A model generated the notes under the pieces. The model ran no database searches. It was given only the letters and a program-made list of their open reading frames with translations, and was not told where the DNA came from. A program made the position numbers and the translations under genes. Shown here in pieces: positions 23,843-32,546 of a stretch of 39,471 nt of DNA. Source of the DNA: Alphaproteobacteria bacterium (GTDB taxonomy: Bacteria > Pseudomonadota > Alphaproteobacteria > Micavibrionales > Micavibrionaceae); assembly GCA_028277665.1 (NCBI GenBank), contig JANQFU010000017.1, positions 1 to 39,471 of the forward strand, written 5' to 3'. Positions within the stretch are counted from its first letter, which is position 1; every line of letters begins with the position of its first letter.

Positions 23843-25309
23843 ATGATTGACGTCACGCCGTTTCTGGAAACCCTGCCCGAAAACCGGCCCGTCTACGTAT
23901 ACGGGCTCGGGCTGTCCGGCCTTGCAACGGTCAAGGCCGTCTGCGCGGCCGCGCAAAACCGGGCGTGCAAATGTCTGGCCTGGGACGAAAGCGAAGAGGC
24001 CCGCGCGCAGGCCGAAGCGGACGGCGCAGAAATCGTCGATCCGGACGATCTTGACTTTGCGACGCTTGCCTGTCTTATCCTCGCGCCGGGCATTCCTCTC
24101 CATTACCCGGAACCCCACCCGGTCGTCCGCAAGGCGCAAAAAGCGGAAATCGAGATTATCGGCGATCTGGAAATCCTGCACCGCTCTGCCCTCGGCTGGC
24201 GAACGATCGGGATCACAGGCACAAACGGAAAATCGACAACGACGGCCCTTGTCGGCCACATCCTCAAAGAGTGCGGCGTCCCGGCCGCGATCGGCGGAAA
24301 TATCGGCTTCCCCGCGCTTGGGCTGGAGTTGCCCAAACGCAAAAAAGGGCAGGAAGGCTGGATCGTGCTGGAAATCTCGTCATTCCAGATGGACCTGTGC
24401 CCGACCTTCACGCCGGATGTCGCCGTGATCACGAATATCACGCCGGACCACATTGACCGGCACGGTTCTTTGGAAGAATACATTCAGGCCAAGTCACGGA
24501 TCGGAGACGGGGCGGGACATGCCGTCCTCGGCGTTGACGACGAGCCGACGATCAAAATCGCCGAACATCTCAAAGACGCCGAAAACCGGACCGTCATCCC
24601 GGTGTCCGTCGGCAAGAAACAGACGCCGGGCGTCTGGGTTGAAAATCATACGCTGATCGACGATATGCGCCCGGGCGAAGAGCCGCGCGAAATCGGGGAC
24701 CTCGGCCTGCGCGCGTTGCCGGGGGCGCATAATCACCAGAATACGGCACTGGCCTATGCCGTGTGCCGCCTTGCCGGGCGTGACGGCGGCGAGATCTATG
24801 AAGCCGTCAAGACATTCCCGGGCCTCGCACACCGCCAGCAACTCGTGCGGACGATCAACGGCGTGGCCTATATCAACGACAGCAAGGCGACGAACGGCGA
24901 TGCGGCTGCGCGGGCGCTGGCCTGCTACCGCAACCTGTACTGGATTGTCGGCGGCCGTCCGAAAGCGGGAGGTCTGGACGGTCTGGAAGCGCATCTTGAA
25001 CGTGTGCGCCACGTCTTTCTGATCGGGGAAGCCATGGAACCATTCGGCACATGGCTGGATAATTTCGGCGTCCCGCATAATTTCTCGCAGACGCTCGAAC
25101 ACGCGGTTCTGGAGGCCCATGTCATGGCCCAGAACGACCGCGGCCGCCCGGGCGGGACGGGGACCGTCCTGCTCTCTCCGGCCTGCGCGTCCTACGACCA
25201 GTTCAAATCCTTTGAAGATCGCGGCAATCAGTTCATCTCATACGTGAACAATCTCGCCGCCGATCTGCCGGACGATCCGGGAGACGCTTCAGGTGGAGCC
25301 GCGTCGTGA
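23843..25309 (+). CDS. murD: UDP-MurNAc-L-alanine:D-glutamate ligase MurD
   Basis: MurD adds D-glutamate to UDP-MurNAc-L-Ala. The 488-aa protein has the N-terminal Rossmann-like GLGLSGLATVKA, the ATP loop GTNGKSTTTALVG near 126-138, NITPDHIDRHGSLEEY and the C-terminal NDSKATNGDAAARAL block. It starts 18 bp after mraY and its stop overlaps the GTG start of ftsW. The length is slightly above average because of an acidic, Gly-rich C-terminal tail. Confidence 0.95.
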   Translation: MIDVTPFLETLPENRPVYVYGLGLSGLATVKAVCAAAQNRACKCLAWDESEEARAQAEADGAEIVDPDDLDFATLACLILAPGIPLHYPEPHPVVRKAQKAEIEIIGDLEILHRSALGWRTIGITGTNGKSTTTALVGHILKECGVPAAIGGNIGFPALGLELPKRKKGQEGWIVLEISSFQMDLCPTFTPDVAVITNITPDHIDRHGSLEEYIQAKSRIGDGAGHAVLGVDDEPTIKIAEHLKDAENRTVIPVSVGKKQTPGVWVENHTLIDDMRPGEEPREIGDLGLRALPGAHNHQNTALAYAVCRLAGRDGGEIYEAVKTFPGLAHRQQLVRTINGVAYINDSKATNGDAAARALACYRNLYWIVGGRPKAGGLDGLEAHLERVRHVFLIGEAMEPFGTWLDNFGVPHNFSQTLEHAVLEAHVMAQNDRGRPGGTGTVLLSPACASYDQFKSFEDRGNQFISYVNNLAADLPDDPGDASGGAAS

Positions 25310-26475
25310 CGCTTTTCTCCCGTGCGGACAAATCCTGGCTGAGCGATTGGTGGTGGACGGTCGATCGAAAGCTCCTCGGCGGGTTCATCACCCTGATCGT
25401 CATCGGCGTCGTCCTTGTCGCGGCGGCAAGCCCGGCCGTGGCCGAACATATCGGCCGTAACGAATTCGCGTTCATCTGGAAGACGCTCGTCTTCGCACCC
25501 GCAACGCTTTTTTTGCTGATCGGTGTCTCGATGCTCCCGGAAAAATGGATCCGGCGGGGCGCGGTTATTGTCTTTGTCTGCGCCTTTTTGGGCGTCTTGC
25601 TCACCTATTTTCTGGGCAGTGAAGTCAAGGGCGCGCAACGCTGGATTCCCGTTTTCGGGTTTACGCTTCAGCCGAGTGAATTCCTGAAACCCGCGGTGAT
25701 CATTGTGTCGGCATGGCTGATCGTCCTCCAGAAAAAAAACGAGGATTTTCCGGGCCTCCTCGCCGCGATACTGCTCGTCCTGATCGCGATGATCGTCCTG
25801 TTTTTTCAGCCCGATTTCGGGATGACGTTTTTGATTTTGCTGATATTCCTGACGCAGCTTGCGCTTGCCGGAGTCAAGCTCCGCTATTTTATGGGGCTGA
25901 TCGTCTTCGGCGTTTTTCTGGTCGGAACGGCGTATATGACGCATGACCACGTCCGCAGCAGGATCGATGGATTTTTCAACCCGGAAAAAATGGACACCTA
26001 CCAGATTGACAGGTCTCTGGAAGCCTTCCGCGCGGGCGGCCTGTTCGGGGAAGGCCTCGGGCAGGGATCGGTCAAGCTCCGCCTTCCGGATGCGCACACG
26101 GATTTCATTTTCTCGGTCGCGGGCGAAGAAATGGGCTTTCTCGCATTGGTCATGATCCTGACCCTGTACGGCGTGATTGTCTGGTGGGGATTGAAAAAAC
26201 TCTCGGAAAGTGAAAACCTGTTTGCGATTCTGGCGGGCGGCGGTCTGGTGACAATGTTTGGGCTTCAGTCCCTGATCCATATGGGATCGACGCTGGAGCT
26301 TCTCCCGACCAAGGGCATGACGCTCCCCTTTATCAGTTACGGCGGATCTTCCGGGTTGTCGATGGGACTGGCCATGGGCGCATTTCTGGCCCTGACCCGC
26401 AGGCAGGGCCGGCAGGTCATCGCTCGCGCCGGCCTGAAACGCACCCCGGCAAGAGAAGAGCACAAAAACATATAG
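25306..26475 (+). CDS. ftsW: septal peptidoglycan glycosyltransferase FtsW
   Basis: FtsW is the SEDS-family polymerase that works with FtsI. The 389-aa polytopic protein has the family signatures GSEVKGAQRWI, FGEGLGQGSVKLRLPDAHTDFIFSV and the C-terminal TKGMTLPFISYGGSSGLS. The GTG start at 25306 overlaps the murD stop and has AGGTGGAG upstream. Immediately after the stop begins a 140-nt hairpin structure, so this may mark a transcript boundary inside the dcw cluster. Confidence 0.95.
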   Translation: MTLFSRADKSWLSDWWWTVDRKLLGGFITLIVIGVVLVAAASPAVAEHIGRNEFAFIWKTLVFAPATLFLLIGVSMLPEKWIRRGAVIVFVCAFLGVLLTYFLGSEVKGAQRWIPVFGFTLQPSEFLKPAVIIVSAWLIVLQKKNEDFPGLLAAILLVLIAMIVLFFQPDFGMTFLILLIFLTQLALAGVKLRYFMGLIVFGVFLVGTAYMTHDHVRSRIDGFFNPEKMDTYQIDRSLEAFRAGGLFGEGLGQGSVKLRLPDAHTDFIFSVAGEEMGFLALVMILTLYGVIVWWGLKKLSESENLFAILAGGGLVTMFGLQSLIHMGSTLELLPTKGMTLPFISYGGSSGLSMGLAMGAFLALTRRQGRQVIARAGLKRTPAREEHKNI

Positions 26476-26610
26476 GAGCCTCTGCAAATGTCCTTTTAAT
26501 ACAAAAGCCGTCATTCTCGCGAATGCGGGAATCTTTTAGAAACAGAGAATTGAAAGATCCCCGCCTTCGCGGGGATGACGAAAAAGGTTTTTTTTGCAGA
26601 GGTTCCTATA
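26471..26610. repeat. long hairpin after ftsW with an embedded 72-bp element
   Basis: TATAGGAGCCTCTGCAAA (26471-26488) and TTTGCAGAGGTTCCTATA (26593-26610) form an 18-bp inverted repeat with one mismatch. The arm begins within the last codons of ftsW. Inside is a 72-bp palindrome (26509-26580, ends CGTCATTCTCGCG and GGGGATGACG), the second copy of the element at 6761-6832. The transcript could fold into a large hairpin that ends or stabilises the ftsW message. Confidence 0.82.
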
Positions 26611-26760
26611 GTGATTTCCGATAAGAATAGAACATTTTCTTATCGGAAATTGTACCGAGCGAACGCGAGGCGTCCGTAAGGACGAAAGCATGCCCAAGGG
26701 CGCATGGGCACTTGAGAGCTCGCATTTAAAATGTCACATTTTAAATGCGAATAACTATAA
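26609..26760 (+). repeat. 152-bp multi-hairpin repeat, copy 2, upstream of murG
   Basis: This is the inverse copy of 6572-6724. It starts TAGTGATTTCCGATAAGAAT, includes the CGTCC/GGACG hairpin and the palindrome around CATTTTAAATGCG, and ends ATAACTATAA 28 bp before the murG start codon. An open frame runs from 26690 through it into murG, but the strong ribosome binding site lies after the repeat. It therefore forms part of the murG leader if transcribed. Confidence 0.88.
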
Positions 26761-26788
26761 AGATGGAATCCTGTCCGGAGGAAGGGAG

Positions 26789-27889
26789 ATGACGCATAAA
26801 ACGCATATCCTTTTGAGTGCCGGGGGCACCGGCGGGCACGTGATGCCCGCTCTGGCACTGGCGGCAATGCTCCGTGAAAAGGGGGCGGAGGTCTCCCTGG
26901 CGACGGATCAACGCGGCGCGGGCCTTTTGAATGACGACCGCACCCGGGACCTGAAAGAGGTGATCGTCCTGCCGGCAGGCGCACCGGGAGGCGGCGTGCT
27001 GAAAAAGATCAAGGGACTGGCGTGTCTGGCCCACGGATATCTGAAGGCCGGCACACATATACGGCGGATCACACCGGACGCAATCGTTGCCTTCGGCGGC
27101 TATCCCTGCGTTCCGGCGGCACTGGCCGGCGCGCATAAAGGGATCCCGCTGATCCTGCATGAACAGAATGCGATCCTTGGCCGGGCCAATGCCTTTCTGG
27201 CCCGGGATGCCAAAGCTCTGGCCCTGTCATGGCCCCGGACGTCCGGCCTGCCTGAAGGCCTGCCGACAGAGCATACGGGCAACCCGGTTCGTCCGGAGAT
27301 CGTGGCGATCGGCGCACAGCCCTACGCGCCGCCGGAAAAAGACGGCGTTTTGCGAATCCTGATCTGCGGTGGATCTTTGGGGGCGCAGGTTTTCTCCGAT
27401 GTCCTGCCGGACGCCTTTGCGGCTCTGGATAACAAGGCCCGCGCCCGTCTTCAGATCGTCCAGCAATGCCGGGAAGAGCATCTCGAACAGGTGCGCAGAC
27501 GATACCATGCCCTTGGGATCAACGCATGGCTTGCCCCCTTCATTGACGACATGGCGGCCGAGATCGCAACCGCGCATTTGTTTATCGGCCGCTCGGGCGC
27601 AAGCACGGTCGCGGAAATCGCGGCGGCCGGCCGCCCGGCGATATACGTGCCCTACCCGTGGCACAAGGATCAGCAGCAAAAATACAACGCGGACGTGATC
27701 GCGGCACAGGGCGGCGCGTGGACCCTCACGCAGGACAGCTTCACGCCGGAGGGCGTCAGCGCGTGTCTTTCCGATTTTCTGGACGCCCCCGGTAAACTCG
27801 CGGACGCGGCAAACGCGGCAAGGGATTGCGGCCGGCCCGATGCTGCGCTAAGACTGGCGGAGTCCGTTTTTCGGGTGATGGGGCATTAG
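26789..27889 (+). CDS. murG: lipid II-forming GlcNAc transferase MurG
   Basis: MurG adds GlcNAc to lipid I to make lipid II on the inner face of the membrane. The 366-aa protein begins MTHKTHILLSAGGTGGHVMPALALA with the first Gly-rich loop. It has FGGYPCVPAALAG, HEQNAILGRANAFLA and the nucleotide-sugar block FIGRSGASTVAEIAAAGRPAIYVPYPW. The start ATG 26789 is chosen because GGAGGAAGGGAG precedes it; the frame upstream only translates the repeat. It is separated from ftsW by repeat DNA. Confidence 0.95.
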   Translation: MTHKTHILLSAGGTGGHVMPALALAAMLREKGAEVSLATDQRGAGLLNDDRTRDLKEVIVLPAGAPGGGVLKKIKGLACLAHGYLKAGTHIRRITPDAIVAFGGYPCVPAALAGAHKGIPLILHEQNAILGRANAFLARDAKALALSWPRTSGLPEGLPTEHTGNPVRPEIVAIGAQPYAPPEKDGVLRILICGGSLGAQVFSDVLPDAFAALDNKARARLQIVQQCREEHLEQVRRRYHALGINAWLAPFIDDMAAEIATAHLFIGRSGASTVAEIAAAGRPAIYVPYPWHKDQQQKYNADVIAAQGGAWTLTQDSFTPEGVSACLSDFLDAPGKLADAANAARDCGRPDAALRLAESVFRVMGH

Positions 27890-28130
27890 GACTTACGCAT
27901 AAAAGCTCTAATAAGCTCTCTCTCTCTCTCCTGTGGGGAGATAATATATTTTGTGAGGGGCAAAACAAATAAATAGAGTTGTACGGGTGGATAGGCTGTT
28001 TTTGAATCGCGAAGGCGCGAAGTTTTCGCAAATCCCTTCGCGTCTTTGCGTCTTCGCGATTCATCAATCTTTTATGCCCCTCACCCATCGAGCCACAGGG
28101 GAGAAGCAAAATACGCTCTGCGTAAGTTCT
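27889..28130. repeat. large imperfect inverted repeat between murG and murC
   Basis: The left arm (ACTTACGCA, then CTCCTGTGG, then GTGAGGGGCA) is mirrored by the right arm ending at about 28130 (TGCCCCTCAC, CCACAGGGGAG, TGCGTAAGT). A separate palindrome of GAATCGCGAAGGCGCGAAG type sits inside at 28003-28063, and a (CT)n run is near 27916-27930. The arrangement looks like one repeat inserted into another. No gene is seen in this 304-bp gap; it splits the murG and murC transcripts or forms a structured leader. Confidence 0.75.
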
Positions 28131-28193
28131 GATACCGCTTTGCGGTCAATAAACGAGAATTGGTATAAAAGTTTAAAATATTTTTGAGTTGGG

Positions 28194-29651
28194 ATGAGAA
28201 AAATGAGTCTGAGGGCTGCGCCGGAAGATGTCGGCGTTATCCATTTTGTCGGAATCGGCGGGATCGGCATGAGCGGGATCGCAGAGGTTCTATGTGCGCT
28301 GGGCTACAGGGTCCAGGGATCGGATGTGTCTGAGAACGCAAATACGGCGCGGCTTGCGGATAAGGGCGCGCGGATCTTCAAAGGGCATGCGGCGGAACAT
28401 GTCGACGACGCCGACGGGAATCCTGTCGCGGTCGTGGTTCTGTCCTCGGCGATCAAATCCGACAATCCCGAATTGCTGGTCGCGCGGGCCCGGAAGATAC
28501 CGGTCATCACGCGCGCGGATATGCTGGCCGAGTTGATGCGCCTTAAACGCGCGGTCGCGGTCGGCGGGACGCACGGCAAAACGACGACGACGTCGATGGT
28601 CGGCGCGATGCTGGAGGCGGGCGGACTGGATCCGACCGTGATCAACGGCGGAATCGTGAACGCCTACGGAACGAATACGCGCCTTGGCCAGAGCGAATGG
28701 ATGGTCGTCGAGGCCGATGAAAGCGACGGCTCCTTTACGCGCCTTCCGGCAAGTATCGCAGTCGTCACGAATATAGACCCCGAACATCTGGATCACTACG
28801 GCGATTATGACGGCGTGCGGGATGCCTTCCGGCGTTTTGTCGAAAACGTGCCGTTCTACGGCTATGCGGTCCTGTGCCTCGATCACCCGGAAGTGCGCAG
28901 CCTCGTCGCCAGAACGACGGATCGCCGGGTTGTCACATACGGCTTTAATCCGCAGGCCGATATCCGTTGCACGGATTTGCGTACGGAAAAAGGGGAGAGC
29001 CGCTTTGACGTCGCGATCTCGGATTTTATCCGCCGGGACGGCGGCCCGGAAACCATAGAGAATATCGCCCTGCCGATGCTCGGCCGCCATAATGTCCAGA
29101 ACGCGCTGGCCGCGATTGCGATAGGGCTGGAATACGATTTTCCGGTCGCAACGATTCGCAAGGCTCTGGAGAATTTTACGGGCGTCAAACGCCGATTCAC
29201 CCGGACGGGCACAGTCGGCGGCGTGACGATTATCGATGATTACGGCCACCACCCGGTCGAGATTGAAGCCGTCCTCTCGGCGGCACGAATCGCGGTCGAA
29301 GAGACGGGCGGGCGGATTCTGGCCGTCATGCAGCCGCACCGCTATACGCGGCTTCATGACCTGATGGACGAATTTTGCACCTGCTTCCACGAAGCCGACA
29401 CCGTCCTTGTCGCCGATGTCTATCCGGCGGGCGAAGCCCCGATCGACGGCGCGGACAAGGAACATCTGGTCGCCGGCATGTGCCGCCACGGCCACCGGGA
29501 TGCCCGGATTTTGGAAAGCCCGGACGCTCTGGCCGAAAAAATCGCGGACATTGCGCGCCCGGGAGATTATGTCGTTTGCCTTGGTGCCGGAAACATTACA
29601 AAATGGGCGCATGATTTGCCCGGACAACTTGAGGCCCTGACCAAGACATAA
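28194..29651 (+). CDS. murC: UDP-N-acetylmuramate:L-alanine ligase MurC
   Basis: MurC adds L-alanine to UDP-MurNAc, the first step of stem-peptide synthesis. The 485-aa protein has [17 protein letters not shown] near the N-terminus, the ATP loop [14 protein letters not shown] near residues 123-136, [20 protein letters not shown] and [15 protein letters not shown] second ATG three codons in (28203) is an alternative start, and neither has a strong ribosome binding site. It is the first gene after the murG-murC repeat region and is followed by murB 12 bp later. Confidence 0.95.
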   Translation: MRKMSLRAAPEDVGVIHFVGIGGIGMSGIAEVLCALGYRVQGSDVSENANTARLADKGARIFKGHAAEHVDDADGNPVAVVVLSSAIKSDNPELLVARARKIPVITRADMLAELMRLKRAVAVGGTHGKTTTTSMVGAMLEAGGLDPTVINGGIVNAYGTNTRLGQSEWMVVEADESDGSFTRLPASIAVVTNIDPEHLDHYGDYDGVRDAFRRFVENVPFYGYAVLCLDHPEVRSLVARTTDRRVVTYGFNPQADIRCTDLRTEKGESRFDVAISDFIRRDGGPETIENIALPMLGRHNVQNALAAIAIGLEYDFPVATIRKALENFTGVKRRFTRTGTVGGVTIIDDYGHHPVEIEAVLSAARIAVEETGGRILAVMQPHRYTRLHDLMDEFCTCFHEADTVLVADVYPAGEAPIDGADKEHLVAGMCRHGHRDARILESPDALAEKIADIARPGDYVVCLGAGNITKWAHDLPGQLEALTKT

Positions 29652-29663
29652 TAAAGCAGAAAA

Positions 29664-30686
29664 ATGAGCATGGATACCGAACACGCCATACCGGAAGAAG
29701 ACATGACGCCACTCGTCAAGCGGCTGCCGGTCGTGCGCGGACGTTACACGGAGAACGCGCCGCTCGGCGAGATCAGCTGGTTCCGGACCGGCGGCCCGGC
29801 GGAAGTCCTCTACAAGCCGGCGGATCGTGAGGATCTGGCCGCATTTCTGGCCGGATGTCCGTTGACGGTTCCGGTCACGGTCATCGGCGTCATGTCGAAT
29901 ATGATTATCCGGGACGGCGGCATCCCGGGCGTTGTGATCCGGATGGGCAAGGGCTTCACCGATATCGAGATTGAGGACGGAAGCCGGGTCTCGGCCGGGC
30001 CGTCCGTTCTGGACGCGAACCTCGCGGATGCGGCGGCACAATCCGGGATCGGCGGACTTGAATTTCTGTGCGGGATTCCGGGCACGGTCGGCGGCGCGCT
30101 GCGCATGAATGCGGGCGCATACGGGACGGAAACGCGGGACGTTTTGATCGAGGCCGAAATGCTGGACCGGCAGGGGCAACTTCACCGCATGACCCCGGAC
30201 GAAATGGGGATGGCGTATCGAAACAACGACGTCCCGGAAGATATGATTTTCACCGGCGCGCTATTTCAGGGACAGCCGGACAGTTACGAGGCGGTCGCCG
30301 CGCGCATGGCTCATATCCGCGAAAGCCGTCAGGCCAGCCAGCCGGTCCGGGCCCGCACGGGTGGCTCGACATTTGCGAACCCGGGCGCGGACGAGTTGAT
30401 CGCGGCGGGACTCGATCCGTCCATGAAGGCGTGGCAACTGGTCGAGAAAGCCGGCGGACGGGATCTGGCGTACGGCGCGGCGCGCATGTCCGAAAAACAC
30501 TGTAATTTCATGCTGAACACCGGCGGCGCGCGCGCGCGGGATCTCGAAGATCTCGGCGAAGAGATCCGCCGCAGAGTCCTGAACACATATGGCATAACAC
30601 TGCACTGGGAGATCCGCCGCGTCGGCGTTCCGCGCACGGCCTCTCCGACATCCGAAACACCATACAGCAAAAGGAGCCTCCAGTAA
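29664..30686 (+). CDS. murB: UDP-N-acetylenolpyruvoylglucosamine reductase MurB
   Basis: MurB reduces UDP-GlcNAc-enolpyruvate to UDP-MurNAc using FAD and NADPH. The 340-aa protein has SWFRTGGPAEVLYKPAD at the start of the FAD domain, GGLEFLCGIPGTVGGALRMNAGAYG in the centre, and TGGSTFANP with the catalytic-type Ser. The compact organisation matches the MurB forms common in alphaproteobacteria. Its stop TAA shares one base with the ddl start ATG. Confidence 0.95.
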   Translation: MSMDTEHAIPEEDMTPLVKRLPVVRGRYTENAPLGEISWFRTGGPAEVLYKPADREDLAAFLAGCPLTVPVTVIGVMSNMIIRDGGIPGVVIRMGKGFTDIEIEDGSRVSAGPSVLDANLADAAAQSGIGGLEFLCGIPGTVGGALRMNAGAYGTETRDVLIEAEMLDRQGQLHRMTPDEMGMAYRNNDVPEDMIFTGALFQGQPDSYEAVAARMAHIRESRQASQPVRARTGGSTFANPGADELIAAGLDPSMKAWQLVEKAGGRDLAYGAARMSEKHCNFMLNTGGARARDLEDLGEEIRRRVLNTYGITLHWEIRRVGVPRTASPTSETPYSKRSLQ

Positions 30687-31732
30687 TGACCCCGGCAAAC
30701 AGCAACGCGCCTATGGATATCCTGCCGCCCGTTAATGAAAAGACAGGAGACGAACCGGCAACGGTCGGCCTGCTGATCGGCGGCTGGTCGGCCGAGCGCG
30801 AAGTCTCCCTGACAAAGGGAAAAGCCGTGGAGGCGGGACTGATCGAGGCCGGATACCGCGTGCGCGTCATCGACGTCAAAAAAGATCTTCCGGCCCTGAT
30901 CGCGGCTTTGACGACGCCGGAGCCGGTCGATGTCGTCTTTAACAATCTCTATGGCCGCGGCGGCGAAGACGGTGTTATTCAGGGGGTTCTCGAAGTTCTG
31001 GGCCTGCCTTATACGCATTCCGGCGTTCTGGCCTCGGCACTGTGCATGAACAAGCCGATGACCCGCAATATCGCGCAGGCCAGCGGAATCCCCGTCGCCA
31101 GGGGCGAAGTCCTGCGGGTCGCCGATATCGAGGCCGGGCGGATCTCTCTGGAGCCGCCTTATGTGATTAAACCGGCCTGCGAAGGCTCAAGCGTCGGCGT
31201 GTACATGATTCGCAAGGGGGACAACAGGATCGTGCTGAGCGAAGAAGACCGCGCCCGGGACGATCTCTGGCTCGCCGAAGACTATATTCCGGGCCGGGAG
31301 TTGACGATTGCGGTTCTCGACGGCCAGCCGCAGGCCGTCACGGAAATTCTTCCGGGAACGGAATTTTTCGATTACGAGTCGAAATACGCGGATGTCGGGA
31401 CGCGTTACGTTCTTCCGGCGGAGATTCCTGCGGATGTTACGGCAACCGTACTTGAATATGCCGCCCGGATATATCATGCTTGCGGATGCGCGGGTCTCGC
31501 GCGCTGCGATTTCCGATACGACGACAGCAAGCCGGGAGCGTCCGGCCTCGCCTTTCTGGAAGTCAACACGCAGCCGGGCCTGACCGCGGAATCAATCGGA
31601 CCTTCACAACTCGTCTATAACGGCGTCACATTCCCGGCGTTATGCGCCCACCTCGTAGAGCAGGCAAGATGGCAAAACGACAAACCGGCAGCAGCAGATC
31701 AGCCAGCAGAGCGGAAAAGCGCGCAGAAATAA
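30686..31732 (+). CDS. ddl: D-alanine:D-alanine ligase
   Basis: This ATP-grasp enzyme makes the D-Ala-D-Ala used by MurF. The 348-aa protein shows GGWSAEREVSLTKGKAVEAGL near the N-terminus, GRGGEDGVIQGVLEVLGLPYTHSG, the ATP-binding VIKPACEGSSVGVYM and the metal-site FLEVNTQPGLT. AAGGAG is about 10 nt upstream. The charged C-terminal tail after VEQARWQNDK runs 64 bp into ftsQ in another frame, so the last 20 or so residues are constrained by two genes. Confidence 0.94.
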   Translation: MTPANSNAPMDILPPVNEKTGDEPATVGLLIGGWSAEREVSLTKGKAVEAGLIEAGYRVRVIDVKKDLPALIAALTTPEPVDVVFNNLYGRGGEDGVIQGVLEVLGLPYTHSGVLASALCMNKPMTRNIAQASGIPVARGEVLRVADIEAGRISLEPPYVIKPACEGSSVGVYMIRKGDNRIVLSEEDRARDDLWLAEDYIPGRELTIAVLDGQPQAVTEILPGTEFFDYESKYADVGTRYVLPAEIPADVTATVLEYAARIYHACGCAGLARCDFRYDDSKPGASGLAFLEVNTQPGLTAESIGPSQLVYNGVTFPALCAHLVEQARWQNDKPAAADQPAERKSAQK

Positions 31733-32532
31733 GCGCGCGCCTGCTGGACATCATCCGGCGGATCGGATGGTTCGGGGGGATCGTCGTTTTCGTTCTGTGG
31801 ATCGGGGCCTGGCTCTGGTTGAGCGGGAGCGTCGTCCACGCGGGAAACTGGATCAAACGCACCGCCGTTCAGGCGACAATCGATGCCGGATTCGAAATTG
31901 AAAACATTCTGGTCTCGGGACGCAGAAACGCGGATCCGGATTTGATTCTCTCGCTTCTGAACGCGCAAAAGGGCGATCCGGTCCTGCTCGTTGACGTCAA
32001 CGACGTCCGCGCGCAGCTTCAGAAAATTTCATGGGTCCGGGAAGCGCGGGTCGAACGCCGCCTGCCGGACACGATCTATATCGAGCTTGACGAGCGCGTC
32101 CCGCTCGCCATCTGGAACAGGGGTGAGGACACATCCCCGGCTCTGGTCGATGCGGAGGGCAAAATCCTCACGACCCGGAATCTCGACAGATTCGGCGCGC
32201 TGCCGATGATCTCCGGACAAGGCGCGCCGGAGCATGCCGCCGGTCTTCTGGGTCTTGTCGCGGCCGAGGAGGTCATCGCAATCCGGATGCGTCACGCGGC
32301 CCGGATTGGCGATCGCCGCTGGGACGTACTTCTGGACGGCGGGCTGCGGGTCCGCCTGCCCGAAGACGATGTGGGGCTGGCCTTGCGGCGGCTTGCGGCC
32401 CTGCATGAAAAAGACGGACTTCTGGATAAAGATCTGCGCGAGATTGACTTGCGTACGCCGGACAGGATTATTGTCAAAACGCGCCCGGGCGCGGTCGAAA
32501 ACTACCACGCCGCCAGCGGGGAAAAGATCTAA
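31669..32532 (+). CDS. ftsQ: cell division protein FtsQ
   Basis: FtsQ links cytoplasmic and periplasmic parts of the divisome. The chosen start MAKRQTGSS gives 287 aa: a basic cytoplasmic segment, a membrane helix (about 32-52), a POTRA domain (FEIENILVSGRRNADPDLILSLL to WVREARVERRLPDTIYIEL) and the FtsQ beta domain. A longer start nine codons upstream (31642) is possible but less likely. The gene overlaps ddl by 64 bp and ends 14 bp before ftsA. Confidence 0.9.
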   Translation: MAKRQTGSSRSASRAEKRAEISARLLDIIRRIGWFGGIVVFVLWIGAWLWLSGSVVHAGNWIKRTAVQATIDAGFEIENILVSGRRNADPDLILSLLNAQKGDPVLLVDVNDVRAQLQKISWVREARVERRLPDTIYIELDERVPLAIWNRGEDTSPALVDAEGKILTTRNLDRFGALPMISGQGAPEHAAGLLGLVAAEEVIAIRMRHAARIGDRRWDVLLDGGLRVRLPEDDVGLALRRLAALHEKDGLLDKDLREIDLRTPDRIIVKTRPGAVENYHAASGEKI

Positions 32533-32546
32533 ACACGGATTTGCTT

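Noticed and set aside
26690..26788. N-terminal extension of murG
   Set aside because: The extension is read-through of the 152-bp repeat, and a strong ribosome binding site precedes ATG 26789. Unlike in the SBP genes, there is no upstream start fixed by overlap.
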